Numbered from the stretch's first letter, positions 12,009 to 23,967 are shown. The stretch: DNA of 64,000 nt from Pipra filicauda (GCF_003945595.2 NW_024104557.1:1-64000), one strand, 5' to 3'. Notes: generated by a model not told the origin, from the sequence alone. A program made the numbers and translations.

Positions 12009-13356
12009 AGGGTATCCCTTCCTTGAAAGCTTTTACTCACCCTCTCCATCACAATGTGCCAGTTTGAACAAAAATCTGTTGACAGTATCCTAAAAAAAAT
12101 ATATTTTAGATTTTCACTGAAGGAACAAAACTTTTCTGGAGTTTATGTAGGAGCAGATACAGAGACTGATCTTAGAAATAGAGATTTAATGGATTTCCTG
12201 AAGGTGTTCCTATGAAAATCCACCAGGTACAAATGCACTTGAACCCACCCCAGTCCTGTGGGTCATGTCCAGTGCTGGGCACTCCAGTTTGGCAAAAAAC
12301 AGTGGTTCCCAGTCCCTGGAATGTTATTTGCCCCCAGACCCAGGGCAAAGCCAGGGAGAGACCAGGTGGAGCTTTACCCCAGTGCCCTGTGCGGGACTGG
12401 TCCCACCTTGAAGCCACCAACCACCCAGTAAAGGAGTTGTTTGGCTTTGCAGTCACGTCCCCATCAGTGTTCTCAAAAAATGAGACAAAAAATAATTGAA
12501 AAAAAGAAACTAATTTAAAAAAAAACCAATCAAAGCCGTTTTCTGGCAGTTTCCTCCAGCATTCTCACACATGAAAAAAAATATGCCTTCACCCATCAGC
12601 ATGGCCATTTCAAGTGGGATTGCTCCAGCCAAGATTAGGGGGATGCTGGAAGATGTTTGCTCCCAGGAAGCCTCTCCATGGGAAAACTTTGCAAAGCTGA
12701 GCCTTTAAACCCAGCTCAGGGCAGAGGGTGGGCCAAGCTGCAGTCAGCTGCTCTTCCCAAAGACATTAATCTTCTCATTACAGCCTGATTTAAGCACTGC
12801 AGCTTTTATTTTCTTTGGTCCCCAGAGGTCAATAGAAGGAATGTCCTGATTGTTGGGCAATTTATTTGACTCCATGTAATAACATTTAAATGGGCCGTGA
12901 AGCCAAAACAAGATGCTCCATGCTAAAGTCTATCCAGAGGCTGAGTTTGTCCCTCTTTTTTTATCCCTGGTGATAAAATGTAGCTCTCCAGGCCCTCCAA
13001 GCTATCTGCTCTAATACATTACCTGCCAGACCGGAGATAAGAGCAGCTCCATCTCTGAAATTCTGTGTGGGTTGTTCGTTATCATTTCCGTGAGGGATCT
13101 TTGGGAGGGGTGATAAAGGGGAAAGTTGGATTTTTGCTTCCCTTTAGTGAAAAAGGATGATTTTAAAAGTGTGCTAGAGATGATTACGTGCCATAAGCAG
13201 TTAAACAGGCTTAAAACTTGACTTGCTCTTGATACAGATAAAAGGTCTACCCTACTGCACATCTGGGTGGAATTTCAGCCCTCTGGAATTCAGATGCCTG
13301 GATTCCGAGGCCAGGCCTGCCAGAAATTCACCCCATGCACCTGAGAATTATAAAAT
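12009..13356. other. Intergenic unique sequence, possible conserved noncoding block
   Basis: From about 12750 to 13260 the sequence has SOX-like ATTGTT words, GATAA boxes (CAGATAAAAGG, GGAGATAAGAGC) and AT-rich runs, with no repeat. This is a candidate enhancer by texture only. Confidence 0.35.
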
Positions 13357-13606
13357 AGAACCCCAGAATGGTTTGGGTTGGAAAGAACATTAAAGATGAT
13401 TTAGTTTCACCCCCTGCCATGGGCAGGGACACCTTCCCCTATCCCAGGTTGCTCCAAGCCCTGTCCAACCTGGCCTGGAACACTCCTAGAGATGGGTCAG
13501 CCACAGCTTCTCTGGGCAACCTGTGCCAGGGCCTCCCCACCCTCACAGGAAGGAATTTCTTCCATATATCCAACCTGAATTTCCCCTCTTTCAGTTTGAG
13601 AAGGCC
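13357..13606 (-). mobile_element. CR1 LINE 3' fragment
   Basis: AACCCCAGAATGGTTTGGGT, ACACCTTCCCCTATCCCAGG, CAGCCACAGCTTCTCTGGGC and ATATATCCAACCTGAATTTC, about 250 bp. Confidence 0.92.
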
Positions 13607-14077
13607 ACTGAGGCTCAGATTTGGGGGGGGGAAACTCACCGTTGAGCCCTGTCTCTGGTAGCAACTGGATGTGAATAATCTGGGAAGAGAACTGACCCAC
13701 CTGAAAAGCCACTGTCACGCTGATCTGCACAGCAGGGCTGCTATGAGTCATTAAAATTGACTTGGGGAATTAATTATCCCAATGATTTAATGGAGAGAAT
13801 GAAGCCTGTGATGGAAGCGCTCCCCGGGCTGCGGGATGTGCACGGATGAGTTGCCTGGCACTGCTCAGCTACTCCTGCAGGCACCTTCCTGGGAGGGTTT
13901 GGGAGCAGAAGGGCACTGAAGAGCACAGAGAGGAAGGAATGATCTGGACAGACCCCAGGGAAACGTGCCTCCATCTGTTCCATGTGTTAAGACTGGAGAA
14001 TAATTGAGGTGGGAGGGGGGTTTTGGAGGTCTCCGGTTCAACTTTTGCATGAAAGAAGTCATCTTTTAACTCAGTTT
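13607..14077. other. Intergenic unique sequence
   Basis: Nothing recognised. Confidence 0.7.
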
Positions 14078-14216
14078 ATTGCCCTTGGTCATGCCCAGCA
14101 GAGTTTTGAGTATGTCCATGGATGGAGTATCCACAGCCTCTCTGATTCCCTTATCTAATGTTTGATCACTCTCACAGTGAAAAACTTTTCCTTGCATTTC
14201 CAGGTGGTATTTTGCA
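14078..14216 (-). mobile_element. Old CR1 fragment, head-to-head with next copy
   Basis: TTGCCCTTGGTCATGCCCAG, GGATGGAGTATCCACAGCC and CACTCTCACAGTGAAAAACT are typical of an older CR1 read on the minus strand. It abuts a younger sense CR1 that probably landed in or beside it. Confidence 0.65.
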
Positions 14217-14221
14217 CTAAC

Positions 14222-14464
14222 AGCAGGGAGGTTTAGGTTGGATATGAGGAAGAAATTCTTCCCTGTGAGGGTGGTGAGGCCCTGGCACAGGTTGCCCAGA
14301 GAAGCTGTGGCTGCCCCTGGATCCCTGGAAGTGTCCAAGGCCAGGTTGGATGGGGCTTGGAGCAACCTGGGCTAGTGGAAGGTGTCCCTGCCCATGGCAG
14401 GGGGTGGACTGGATGGTATTTAAATTCCTTTCCAAGCCAAACCATTCTATGATTCTATGATTCT
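14222..14464 (+). mobile_element. CR1 LINE 3' fragment, well preserved
   Basis: From AGCAGGGAGGTTTAGGTTGG to the terminal units CTATGATTCTATGATTC at about 14449-14464. The complete 3' tail is present. Confidence 0.95.
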
Positions 14465-16216
14465 TCCATCTGGGAAGTGGTGGCCTTCGAAGAAATGTTC
14501 AGTCCATCTGATTTATTCTCTGGATCAGGATGTGAAACAAGAAGTAAAAAAACAGACAGGGAGGGGAAAAAAGGGGAAGCAAGGGAGATGTGAACACTGG
14601 CATGGAAAGCTATGATGTGTGGTGGCAAAATGTGTCTGCTCAGCTCCTATCTGGGCTTATTCCATTTGAATTTGAATGGAGAAGGATGTAATTCACTGTG
14701 ATATCGTAGCTTTGGTGTCCAGCGTGGGTGGGAGAAGATGTGCAAGATAAGAAAACTCCCAGGATAACAGCAAATTTTGGAAGGAATTTAAGAATTAGAA
14801 GGGGAGGTGGAATTGCAAGCCCTAGAGACAGACTGTGGGAATGGGTGAGTATCCCAGGTGAGCCATGGCCATGTGGCATGGCCAGAAGCTCCTCCTGTGA
14901 GTTTTCCAGAGCTTTCCCCCCACGTGTCCTCGGCAGGATCAGACCACTCCTGCTCTGCTGCTCTCCCAGAGCATGTCTGCACCTTCTCCGTCCCTGACTC
15001 TGTTTCTATTAAAAAAAAAAAAAAAGGTAAAAAAGTTCTGTTTTGCTGATTTTGTTTTTTTTTTAACACAGCCTAACAAAACTGCAGATAATGACAAACA
15101 AGTGAGCAAGACTCTGGCACAAGAAAAACGAGATTTAATCTGTCAGCCCGTGGGCGGGTGGAGCGGGATAGCGCTGGCTGTATTTTCTTAAGGTGGCTCT
15201 TTCCATCCCTGGAGCTGCTTAAAATAAAGCAGATGGGAATCCAGAATTATCCTCAGCGCTGAAATGTGGTGCTGCATCCAGAACATGTTGCTTTTTGTGG
15301 AGTCTCTGCTCTGACACACTAAATCCACACCAGTCACTCAAGCACCGACTGCAAAGCGATGGCCCAGACGTTTAAGTGGCAATGCTGGAGCCAGGGAATC
15401 AGTTCCCTTGGGATGTCTGAGCATGATTTAAGGGTTGTAAAGGTTGAGAAGTATGAGGGAGGTCAGCTGGACTTGAAGGCAAAGAACAAGCCCTGGTTAG
15501 TTTGCTGAAAAATAGAACCTCAGTGCACAGACAGACCCAGAAAACACAGAAACACCTCACTGGACGTGGGTTGCACAAGGTGTGAGAGCTCCTAATCCAT
15601 GTGGGCTCTAGCCAAGAGTTCATTTAAGGGACCTGGACCAAAATCCAGCAGGTGTTTAAGTCACCCCATGAGCCAGGAGGTGGCAGTGGCTCCTCTTCTC
15701 CAAGTCCTGTTGTACTTTTCTGCCTCCCTCTGATCCCTGTGTTGGGTAGGTAAAGGTTTAGCGTGGCTCACACCACAGATCTGTTGCGTTAAAGCAATGG
15801 CCAACAGGATGGAGGTTTCTCCTCTCTCCACAGCCAAAGGAAAAGCTGGGAGAGGTGAAGTGACTTGCCCAGTGCCACACAGAAAAGCCATGGGAGAAAC
15901 AGGGATTTCCCAACTGCCTCCATGCCAGGACCCTGGAAGGGGCTGGCTCTGTCCATCAGTGGAGGGGCAGAGGTAGCTGTGATGTTTTCAACGTGCCCCA
16001 GCCCCGAGGCTGTTGAAGGTGATAACCTGGTGGACACTGGGATGGGCAAGGTGGGGTCCAAGAACATGTACATGGGGAAACTGAGGCACAGAGAGTGGAT
16101 ATGGACTTTGGAAAGCAGCAGTTGGCAGAGGGAGACGAGCCCCTTCTCATCCCACCCAGATTTCCTGCCTGTGTCCTTCCCCTCCTCATGAGGGGCAGCA
16201 GAGGGGCAGGCACTGA
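14465..16216. other. Intergenic unique sequence
   Basis: The poly-A run at 15011 is the only notable element. No exon seen. Confidence 0.7.
15011..15025. repeat. Poly-A run (15)
   Basis: Uninterrupted A run in unique intergenic DNA. Confidence 0.95.
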
Positions 16217-16505
16217 TCTCTGTTCTCTGTGAGCAGGGACAGGACCCAGGGAGCAGCTGGAGCTGTGCCAGGGCAGGGTTAGGTTGGATCTCAGGGAAAG
16301 GTTCTTCCCCCAGAGGGTGGTTGGGCACTGCCCAGGCTCCCCAGGGCAGTGGGCACAGCCCCAAGGCTGCCAGAGCTCCAGGAGGGTTTGGATGATATTC
16401 TCTGGGACAGGGTGGAATTGTTGGAGTGTCTGGGCAGGGCCAGGAGTTGGACTGGATGGTCCTTGTGGGTCCCTTCCAACTCAGGAGATTCTACTGTTCT
16501 GTGAC
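16217..16505 (+). mobile_element. CR1 LINE 3' fragment, distinct subfamily
   Basis: AGGTTGGATCTCAGGGAAAG, then CCAGAGCTCCAGGAGGGTTT, TTGGACTGGATGGTCCTTGT and TCTACTGTTCTGTGAC. The middle part differs from the neighbours, showing a second avian CR1 subfamily. Confidence 0.85.
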
Positions 16506-16856
16506 CCTTCAAAAAATCCCGGGGTACCTACAGATGGAAACAAGATCCCACTGCCAGACATGGAGCCCATCAAACTGCCTTGAGACCAGTTCAGTGGCTT
16601 CAAAGGGCAATGACCACGGGATGGCAGCAAAATCCATCACTGGGGAAGTCTCCAAACCCAGTTTTCCCAGTCCTTCTTGGCTGGGCACCACTGCTGGCAC
16701 GAGGAGACAGCGGGGCTGGGGCTGGCAGTGCACAACCCAACCCGAGGCTGCAAAGGGACAGGGACAAGGGGAAGCAAAATGGTCTTTTGATATTTGCCTG
16801 GCTGGGTATATGAGCTCTTAGCTCCACTTTTTAGGGTTATTTTTGCTTTTCTTTTG

Positions 16857-16900
16857 GAAAAAAACCCAAAAACAAAAACCAAAAACCAAACAAAAAACAC
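16857..16900. repeat. A-rich CAAAA/CCAAA tract
   Basis: Irregular AAAAACC/AAAAAC units, 44 bp. Confidence 0.85.
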
Positions 16901-17026
16901 CTGTAAAACACACCAGGATACTTCCACTTCTTTTTGCCTGAATCCCCCAGGGTTGGATGTTTCCCATGGATGGGGAAAAAGGTGGATGGGAGAGGTGAAA
17001 AATAAAAATGTTTGCAAAACACAACC

Positions 17027-17046
17027 TTTTTTTTTTTTTTTTTTTT
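17027..17046. repeat. Poly-T run (20)
   Basis: Uninterrupted run of 20 T, no obvious retrosequence attached. Confidence 0.95.
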
Positions 17047-17943
17047 GCAAAGACAAATATATAGAAATAAATCGGGGTAAGAATCAGCTGCGCTGAGGCT
17101 GCAGCTTTCCAAGGCTGTCCCACTCCAAGTAGCAACCTCTGAGGATGGTGGGAGAGCAGAAGGAGATCACAGGGCAGGGAGAACAGGCTGTTCTGCTGAG
17201 GGATGCAGAGATCTCTGGCTAATGAATTGGCCCTGTTTCCAGAAGCACTGCCAGGATGAAATGGGGTCTCTCCTCCACTTATTCATGTGAGTTGGCTGGT
17301 TCAAACCTCTCCGTCTGTGTCATTTCTGTGATGAAAAAAAAAGTGGAATGGGAAGAAAAGGAAGGCATTGACATTTCTGTCTTGGGAGGAATTCTGGCTG
17401 AACCCCATTTAAACGAAGGTAAATCAGGGGTTTTTATCAGGGCTTTCTAAAAGTAACACCTCCCTGGCATCCTTTCTCTCTTTTTTTTTGGAGCAGATAA
17501 AAATTGCAGGAGGGAGAAAAATAAAACTAAAGGTGTGAAATTAATGTGTGGCTTTTTTTGTAAATTACGATGTTTTGGGAATGATTTTTTTTTTTTTAAA
17601 TAGAGTAAACATTTCCTGATTGACTTTCCCCTCCCTCCTTTTTAATCTCCATAAACCTGCTGGCTCCACACAGCTGTAACCCTGAGGGCTTCAGTTCTGG
17701 GCTTTCCAGCAGAATGGAGACATGGGTGTCCTGAAAGGCAGCAGGCAGGAAAAGGAGGCAGATTTGTGGTCACTGCCTGCAATGAATAAATCCTACAGAG
17801 AGACAAGGAGCCTCTGCATGGTCCTCTCAGCAACCCCCACCCAGCAGCCCAGGAACTGCAGCAAGAGCAGAGCAAGCCCCAAGCTCCAAAGCAGAGGCTC
17901 TCCACACAAAGATACCTCCAGAATTTCACTCTGGAAACACTGA

Positions 17944-18367
17944 TATAGAATCACAGAACCACAGAATGGTTTGGGCTGGAAGGGACATCAAAGACCATCT
18001 CATTCCACCCCCTGCCACGGACAGGGACACCTTCCACTAGCCCAGGTTGCTCCAACCTGACCTTGGACACTTCCAGGGACGGGGCAGCCACAGCTTCTCT
18101 GGGCAACCTGTGCCAGGGCCTCCCCACCCTCCCAGGCAAGACATCCTTCCTAATATCCAACCTAAACCTACTCTCTTTCAAATTAAAGACATTCTCCCTT
18201 GTCCTTTCCCTCCATCCCTTGTCCAAAGTCCCTCTCCAGCTCTCTTGGAGCCCCTTCAGGCCCTAGAAGGCCACAATTAGATCACCCCAAAGCCTTCTCT
18301 TTTCCAGGATGAACAATCCCAATTCTCTCAGCCTTTCCTCATAGGGGAAGTGCTTCATCCCTCCTTT
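17944..18367 (-). mobile_element. CR1 LINE 3' fragment, long
   Basis: Starts ATAGAATCACAGAACCACAG and runs about 420 bp through CTTCTCTTTTCCAGGATGAA and TCAGCCTTTCCTCATAGGGG. It reaches into the region near the end of ORF2. A deletion removed about 20 bp after GGTTGCTCCAA. Confidence 0.92.
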
Positions 18368-19751
18368 CCCTCCAGCTCAGAACAGGAGCAAAACACCCTC
18401 CTCCTCCTTCCATCCACAGCAATTACTCAGCACCTCAGACCCACGTGCCAGAGAACACTGACTGGGGGGACACTCTCTCCACTCATCACCTTTTCCAGAA
18501 AATACAATGTCAGTGTCAATACAATCCTCTTTGCCAGCAGATTCAACTCCAAAGCCACCCCACCGAGAGAGGAGGACTTTGCTGTATCACTTGGAGGGGG
18601 TCACTGTGCATACAAATCAAATTCCTGCGTCTCCAATGTAAAGAGATCTCTTAGGACTGTAGGGTTAGGATTGAAGAGTCTAATAAGGGGAGAGAATTAA
18701 GCCTGCAATCACTTGGACTGATTTAAATTAGGGTTTTTTTCCTCTTGCTTTGATTAAAATAAGCCGATTTTCCTTTCCACCTGTGTTTCTTATGCAGGCA
18801 GAATTTCCATTAACTTCAGTCGAAGCTTTTTTTAACTTCTGGAAGCTAAAACTTCATGGCATCCCTTCATCCTGGTTGCCAGGGTTTTCCTTAGCACATT
18901 ACCACTCTTGAGATATTAATTATAATATCTCCCTGCTTTATGTACCAGTCACCTCTGTTATTAAATGGACCTCCTGTGTGCCTTTCTTCTCTCTTATTAA
19001 AGAACACTGACCTTCATTATGCATTAGAGAATATAATGAATATTCATTATGGAATGGTGATGATATTGGGCTTACATTGTCTGCAGGAAGATTTAGGTCA
19101 GGCATAAAGGAAACCCTTATTGTGACAGGGACAGTGATGAACTGGAAGGGTTTGGGGCATGTGTCCCATCAGGGGTGGCTTTCAAGCACACAGCCAGATT
19201 TTAGGGATGCAGCAGGTAGAGGTGAGGCTGATTTGGGGCAAATAGGTGGGATCCTGGGCAGCCCTTGCATTTTTGCACACTTTCTATGGAAACAGGAGTA
19301 TTGGAAACCTTCCAGTAAGTCCTCCCGGTGGCCATCCATTAAAAGGGACAGCACAGTGTTTAATAGCACAATTTTCAAGCTCTGGACTAATCATCCAGTG
19401 CTTAAATCAAAGAGAAGACAAAGTAACCTGGGCAGTCATCTCTGGCCATAGATTCATTCCCAGCCCTGTGTTAATGGCACTAAAGACAAGACCTGTCCCC
19501 ACCACCATGTACCCTTTAATATCCATGAAATCCTCCAGCACCCACCCAGAGCTCAGCTCCTCCCTTTACACCCAGGTTAGAGTTGGGATAATGCCCAGCA
19601 ATGGGATGGGAAGTCCCTGAGGAACATGGAGAAGGCTATGGGAGCCCTGGGGGCTCTGGCTGGAATGGCCAGTCTGCTTTCCTGACTCCCACAGGGATTC
19701 AGAAGGTATTCACCCCCTCCTCTTGATTTACAAGAGGTATTCCTTTAAATT
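18368..19751. other. Intergenic unique sequence with AT-rich block
   Basis: From 18690 to 19080 the DNA is AT-rich and repeat-free, with the POU-type palindrome (19033-19050) and ATTAATTATAAT (about 18917). Candidate regulatory element. The rest is featureless. Confidence 0.4.
19033..19050. promoter_or_regulatory. 18-bp palindrome with POU-type ATGAATATTCAT core
   Basis: ATAATGAATATTCATTAT is a perfect palindrome. A second POU/homeodomain-like word, TTATGCATTA, lies about 15 bp upstream. The TATTCAT half-sites fit POU factors of the Pit-1/Oct class. Binding is inferred only from the motif. Confidence 0.4.
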
Positions 19752-20472
19752 CCTTGGGTCTGGACAATCCCAAGGGCAAATACAGGCTGAGTAGAGATTG
19801 GATTGAGAGCAGCCCTGAGGAGAAGGACTTGCGGCTGCTGACGGACATGAAGCTCAACAGGCTCCGTCCATGTGCCCTGGGCTGATCCCCCAGCGTGGGC
19901 AGCAGGGCAGGGGGGGATTCTGCCCCTCTGCCCCCTCAGCTGAGACCCCCCTGCAGAGCTGCTCCAGCCCTGGGAACAACAGCACAAGGACGTGGAGCTG
20001 CTGCAGAGAGTCCAGAGGAGGCCCCGGAGCTGCTGCCAGGGCTGGAGCCCCTCTGCTCTGGAGCCAGGCTGGGAGAGCTGGGGGGGTTCCCCTGGAGAAG
20101 AGAAGGCTCCAGGGAGAGCTGAGAGCCCCTGGCAGGGCCTGAAGGGGCTCCAGGAGAGCTGGAGAGGGACTGGGGACAAGGCATGGAGGGACAGGCCAAG
20201 GGGGAATGGCTTCCCAGTGCCAGAGGGCAGGGATAGGTGGGATATTGGGAAGGAATTGTTCCCTGGGAGGGTGGGGAAGCCCTGGCACAGGGTGTCCAGA
20301 GAAGGTGTGGCTGCCCCTGGATCCCTGAAAGTGTCCAAGGTCTGGCTGGATGGGGCTTGGAGCAACCTGGGCTAGTGGAACCTGGGCATGTCTCTGCCCA
20401 TGGCAGGGGGTTGGAACTGGATGATCTTTAATGTCCTTTCCAGTCCAAACCATTCCATGATTCTGTGATTTG
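19752..20472 (+). mobile_element. CR1 LINE, about 720 bp, with ORF2-proximal region
   Basis: It begins near GGTCTGGACAATCCCAAG, passes GAGCAGCCCTGAGGAGAAGG and the GGCAGCAGGGCAGGGGGG block, and ends CCATGATTCTGTGAT. From about 19882 to 20225 it is almost identical to the copy at 28238. No intact reading frame remains. Confidence 0.93.
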
Positions 20473-20701
20473 GTTGCTCATGGCAGATGAAATCCAGTGA
20501 ATCTCATTTATGGGTTTTGCATCTCTCCCCAGGATGTTCAGTTTAGCTACTTTAGGATCGGCAACCCCAAGCAAAGATCATTTCTGAGGATCTTGACCTC
20601 TGCTGGAGACAGATCCCTGCAGAAAGAGATCCCTGCAAAAGTGCTTTCCTGACTGCTTTTGTGGGATAAATGTTGCCTGGGTTCCCCTGCCCTTTCCTTC
20701 A

Positions 20702-20765
20702 GAATATCACAGAACATCCTGAACTGGAAGGGAACCACAAGGATCATGGGAGTCCAACACCTCAA
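20702..20765 (-). mobile_element. CR1 tail remnant, very short
   Basis: AATATCACAGAACATCCTGA, ACTGGAAGGGAACCACAAGG and GAGTCCAACACC, about 64 bp resembling the subfamily at 16217. Confidence 0.55.
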
Positions 20766-21727
20766 GGGCTCCAGACTTTCATGATTCAGTGCACATGTAA
20801 AACACACTGAGGCAGCAAAAGATCCCTGGTATCTCAGGCCATGTACCAGTTTTGTCCTCCTTCCACCTTCCTGGGGGATCCCAGCTGCCTTCCCACATCC
20901 CAGGGGGTTGTGGCAACCCCAACCACTTGTCCCTGTAACCCCCTGTGGGTCTACAACTCACAGGCTTCCAGAGACTCTTGAAACATCTTCCCAATTTTTT
21001 TAACACTGATCCCTCAAGGAAGGCAGACAAGGTAATATTTTGGGGAAAAGGAGGAGATAAAATAAATGATTTTTTTTTCCTCTGAAGCCTTTTGTGTGGC
21101 TTTTAAAATGACTCCTGGAAATCTGCTGTGTCAGTCATCAAAGAAAGCAAGGAACCAGATTACACGTGCCTGGAGTCTAATCCAGCCTGGCACTCTCACA
21201 ATTCCATGTTCCCCCAGTTATCCACGGAGCAGGTACAGTTCTCTCTCCCACACTGCCCAACTAACACCAGGTGGGAGCACCACCACTTGTTGGAGAGAGA
21301 AGAAAATTCAGTGCAGACACAGAGCACAGGCACTAAATTCAGCACCAGCAAGGATGGTGCCTCCTCATCCTGCTGGACCCCTGCTAAGTGCTTTGATTTT
21401 AAGGATTTCTTTAATTTATTTTTAAATAAAGATACTCTGTCTTCTCCTGCTCTCCCCCCACTTCCTCCAGCAACGGGATCCATCTGGATTAGCTCCAGGG
21501 AGATGAAAGTAGCGTTGCTGCTCTCAGAGTTATCTGTGTTCTCCACACAGGCTGAGGAGAAAAGCAAATATTCCTCGTCTCTGGTGCAGCTCGTTCAGCT
21601 CTTGGCCTGATGTCAGTGTGGAGCTGCTGAACAGAGCGGTGTTATTTCAGAGAGAGATAAGGAGACCGTGCATCCTGCATCCATCTCTGCTTGCACATGC
21701 AATTCCTTCTGCTCTATTTCATGGGCA
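20766..21727. other. Intergenic unique sequence
   Basis: A + strand frame at 21128-21610 (160 codons) has no recognisable motif. Nothing else seen. Confidence 0.65.
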
Positions 21728-22066
21728 TTTGCAGAATTGCACAAAAATTTAGGCTGGAAGGTGCCTTGTCCAGCTGAGTGCTGAACACCTCCAAGGGAAG
21801 CAATGCCCCCACCTCTCTGGGTTTGTGGTCCTGCCTTTCACCATCCTCACAGTGAAAACATTGTTCCTTGTAACTCATGATGGAATTCCCCTTCCTGCAG
21901 CTCATGCCTGTTGCCTCTTGTCCTTTTGTCACACACCTCTGAGAGGAATCAGACTGTCCCTTCTCTGTAACTTTAATTAGGGGAATGAAAAGAGCCATTA
22001 GATCTTACTCAGCCTTCTCTACTCCAGGCCACACCAAGCCAGATCCTTCTGCCTCTCCTCTTACAT
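21728..22066 (-). mobile_element. Old CR1 fragment
   Basis: TTTAGGCTGGAAGGTGCC, ACCATCCTCACAGTGAAAAC, TGTTGCCTCTTGTCC and CAGCCTTCTCTACTCCAGGC follow CR1 order on the minus strand with heavy divergence. It is directly followed by a sense copy. Confidence 0.65.
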
Positions 22067-22067
22067 C

Positions 22068-22434
22068 CAACCTGGAGAAAAGGAGGATCAAGAGGGACCT
22101 TCTGGCTCTGCAACTCCCTGACAGGAGGGGGGAGTCGGGGGCAAGTCGGGTTCTGCTCTCAGGGAACAGGAAACAAGAGGAAACGGCCTCAAGATGTGCC
22201 AGGGAAGGTTTAGATTGGAGATTAGGGGAAAATTCTTCACCAAAAAGGTGCTCAAGCCCTGGCACAGCTGCCCAGAGCAGTGGTGGAATCACCGTCCCTG
22301 GAGGGATTTAAAAGCCGTGTGGATGTGGCACTTTGGGACATGGCTCAGTGGTGGCCTTGGAAGTGCTGGGGGAATGGGTGGACTGGATGACCTCAGAGGG
22401 CTTCTCCAACCTAAACAAACCTATGAATCTGTGC
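22068..22434 (+). mobile_element. CR1 LINE 3' fragment, older subfamily
   Basis: CAACCTGGAGAAAAGGAGGA, CTCCCTGACAGGAGGGGGGA, CAGAGCAGTGGTGGAATCAC and TTCTCCAACCTAAAC to AATCTGTG, about 370 bp. Tail subfamily as at 27512. Confidence 0.9.
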
Positions 22435-22831
22435 CACGCGCTCCAGCCTCCTGATCACGCTCATTAGGACATTCACACGGTGGAATGCACAAGGCAAGGC
22501 CTCAACTGGCCAAGTTGTTCCTATTCAGGACAGACAGACAGACACATGAAGTGCAGACAAGTCTGGCATCGCTAGGGCAGAGAGCAAAAGGGCCTGGGCT
22601 TGTCCAGCCTCACCAAAGAGGCCTGAGAGGGACATGAACTCAGGCAGATAAACAGCCCACTCCTGGGTTACACCAGTTACTACAGCTGTTGTTCCATGGA
22701 CACCTCCTATGGTCATCAAAAGGTTCTCAGAAGCCAGGATTGATTCCTTGGCCCGTTCCACCAAGTGCTCACAAGCACAGAAGGATGGCACAAGTGAAGG
22801 GATGCTGAGAATGGTGGGGAAAAGCCTTAAG
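22435..22831. other. Intergenic unique sequence
   Basis: Only the GACA microsatellite. Confidence 0.7.
22529..22546. repeat. (GACA)n microsatellite
   Basis: Four tandem GACA units followed by CA. Confidence 0.9.
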
Positions 22832-23012
22832 AATCATGGAATCACAGAATGGTTTGGGTTTGAAGGGACCTTAAATATCATCTTATTTCCACCCCCTGCC
22901 ACTGGCAGGGACACCTTCCACGATTCCAGGTTGCTCCGAGCCCCATCCAACCTGGCCTTGGACACTTCCAGGGATACAGGGGCAGCCACAGATTTTCTGG
23001 GCAACCTGTTAG
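22832..23012 (-). mobile_element. CR1 LINE 3' fragment
   Basis: AATCATGGAATCACAGAATG to TTTCTGGGCAACCTGTT, about 180 bp. Confidence 0.92.
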
Positions 23013-23967
23013 AGGAGGGAAGGCTTTGCCCCAGAGACAACCACCACAGTTTTGCCTCCAGCCAAGACACAATAAAAATGCTTTGTCCTGTGTTGCATCC
23101 AGAAGGAGAAATGCAGCCTGTGACTCAACCTGCACATGCTGGAATCAGGATGTGAAAGCGTGAGCAACATTCCCATTAAGTGGAGTCTGCAATCCAACCA
23201 AGCACACTGGATTTATGTAACTTGGCTGGAAATGTGAATTTTTGCAGCTAAGAGCCTTACCTCAAGCAGCAATGGCATTCCAGCTGCAAGTCCCTTGGGC
23301 CAACCTGAGGGAGCTATTGCTGGGCTACAACTGCATCCCGAAAAGAAAACAAATTGCATTTTGGCATCCCTGGTTTTCTTTTCCCTTTGTGCCTGTGGTA
23401 TGTGGAGAGAGGAGAACAGTTCTTGGTTAATTCGTGCTGGAAATCCCGATCACCCAGGTCCTGGTGGCTGTTCCTGTGCTGTCACCTGAGTCCCAAACTT
23501 GGAAGGACACTGATTTCAAACGGAGCTGACGGCGCCGAGAACCAAATCGAGCTTTAATTAACTGGCGTCTAATGGAAACACGGGAAGGGACAGGTGAAAT
23601 TAAAGCAGGGCTGCAGTGACAGACTTCTTCGCTAATGACTTCTAAATTGGTTACAATTTACATTTTGAAAAGATACGGGAAACTCATTAAGGCTCCAGAC
23701 AAACAGCTCCATGGGCACGAGGGGAGAGGAGGGAGAGGCTCTGAGTGAAAGACACCCAGAACAGCAGTAACCTCTGAAAATTTACCACCACTGCTGTTCA
23801 TGTCCTCCCCCGGACTGACTTTGTGAAGAAAGACAGTATTTTTATCTCTGATTTTCAGCTACAAAATGCCAGGCACGGAGGACTCACCTGTTGGGGCTGG
23901 GACCACGCTCAGATGAGCCAAGTGGAGTTAGTCAAGGATGAGTTCCCTGACTAGAATCCCAGGTCTA
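23013..23967. other. Intergenic unique sequence, possible conserved block
   Basis: About 23540-23700 contains GCTTTAATTAACTGG, GCTAATGACTTC and AACTCATTAAGG, dense in homeodomain-type TAAT cores. Regulatory role is only a possibility. Confidence 0.3.

Larger units (their letters stand above)
16506..17943. other. Intergenic unique sequence
   Basis: Holds the A-rich tract and 20-T run. Chance frames over these give Lys/Phe-rich peptides and are not genes. Confidence 0.7.

Noticed and set aside
17027..17046. Poly-T run as the tail of an antisense processed pseudogene
   Set aside because: The sequence on its 3' side gives no recognisable gene, and no target duplication is seen.
19854..20453. 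199- and 206-codon minus-strand frames, repeated at 28155-28715
   Set aside because: They lie antisense to the two similar CR1 copies, so their similarity to each other comes from the repeat and not from a gene family.
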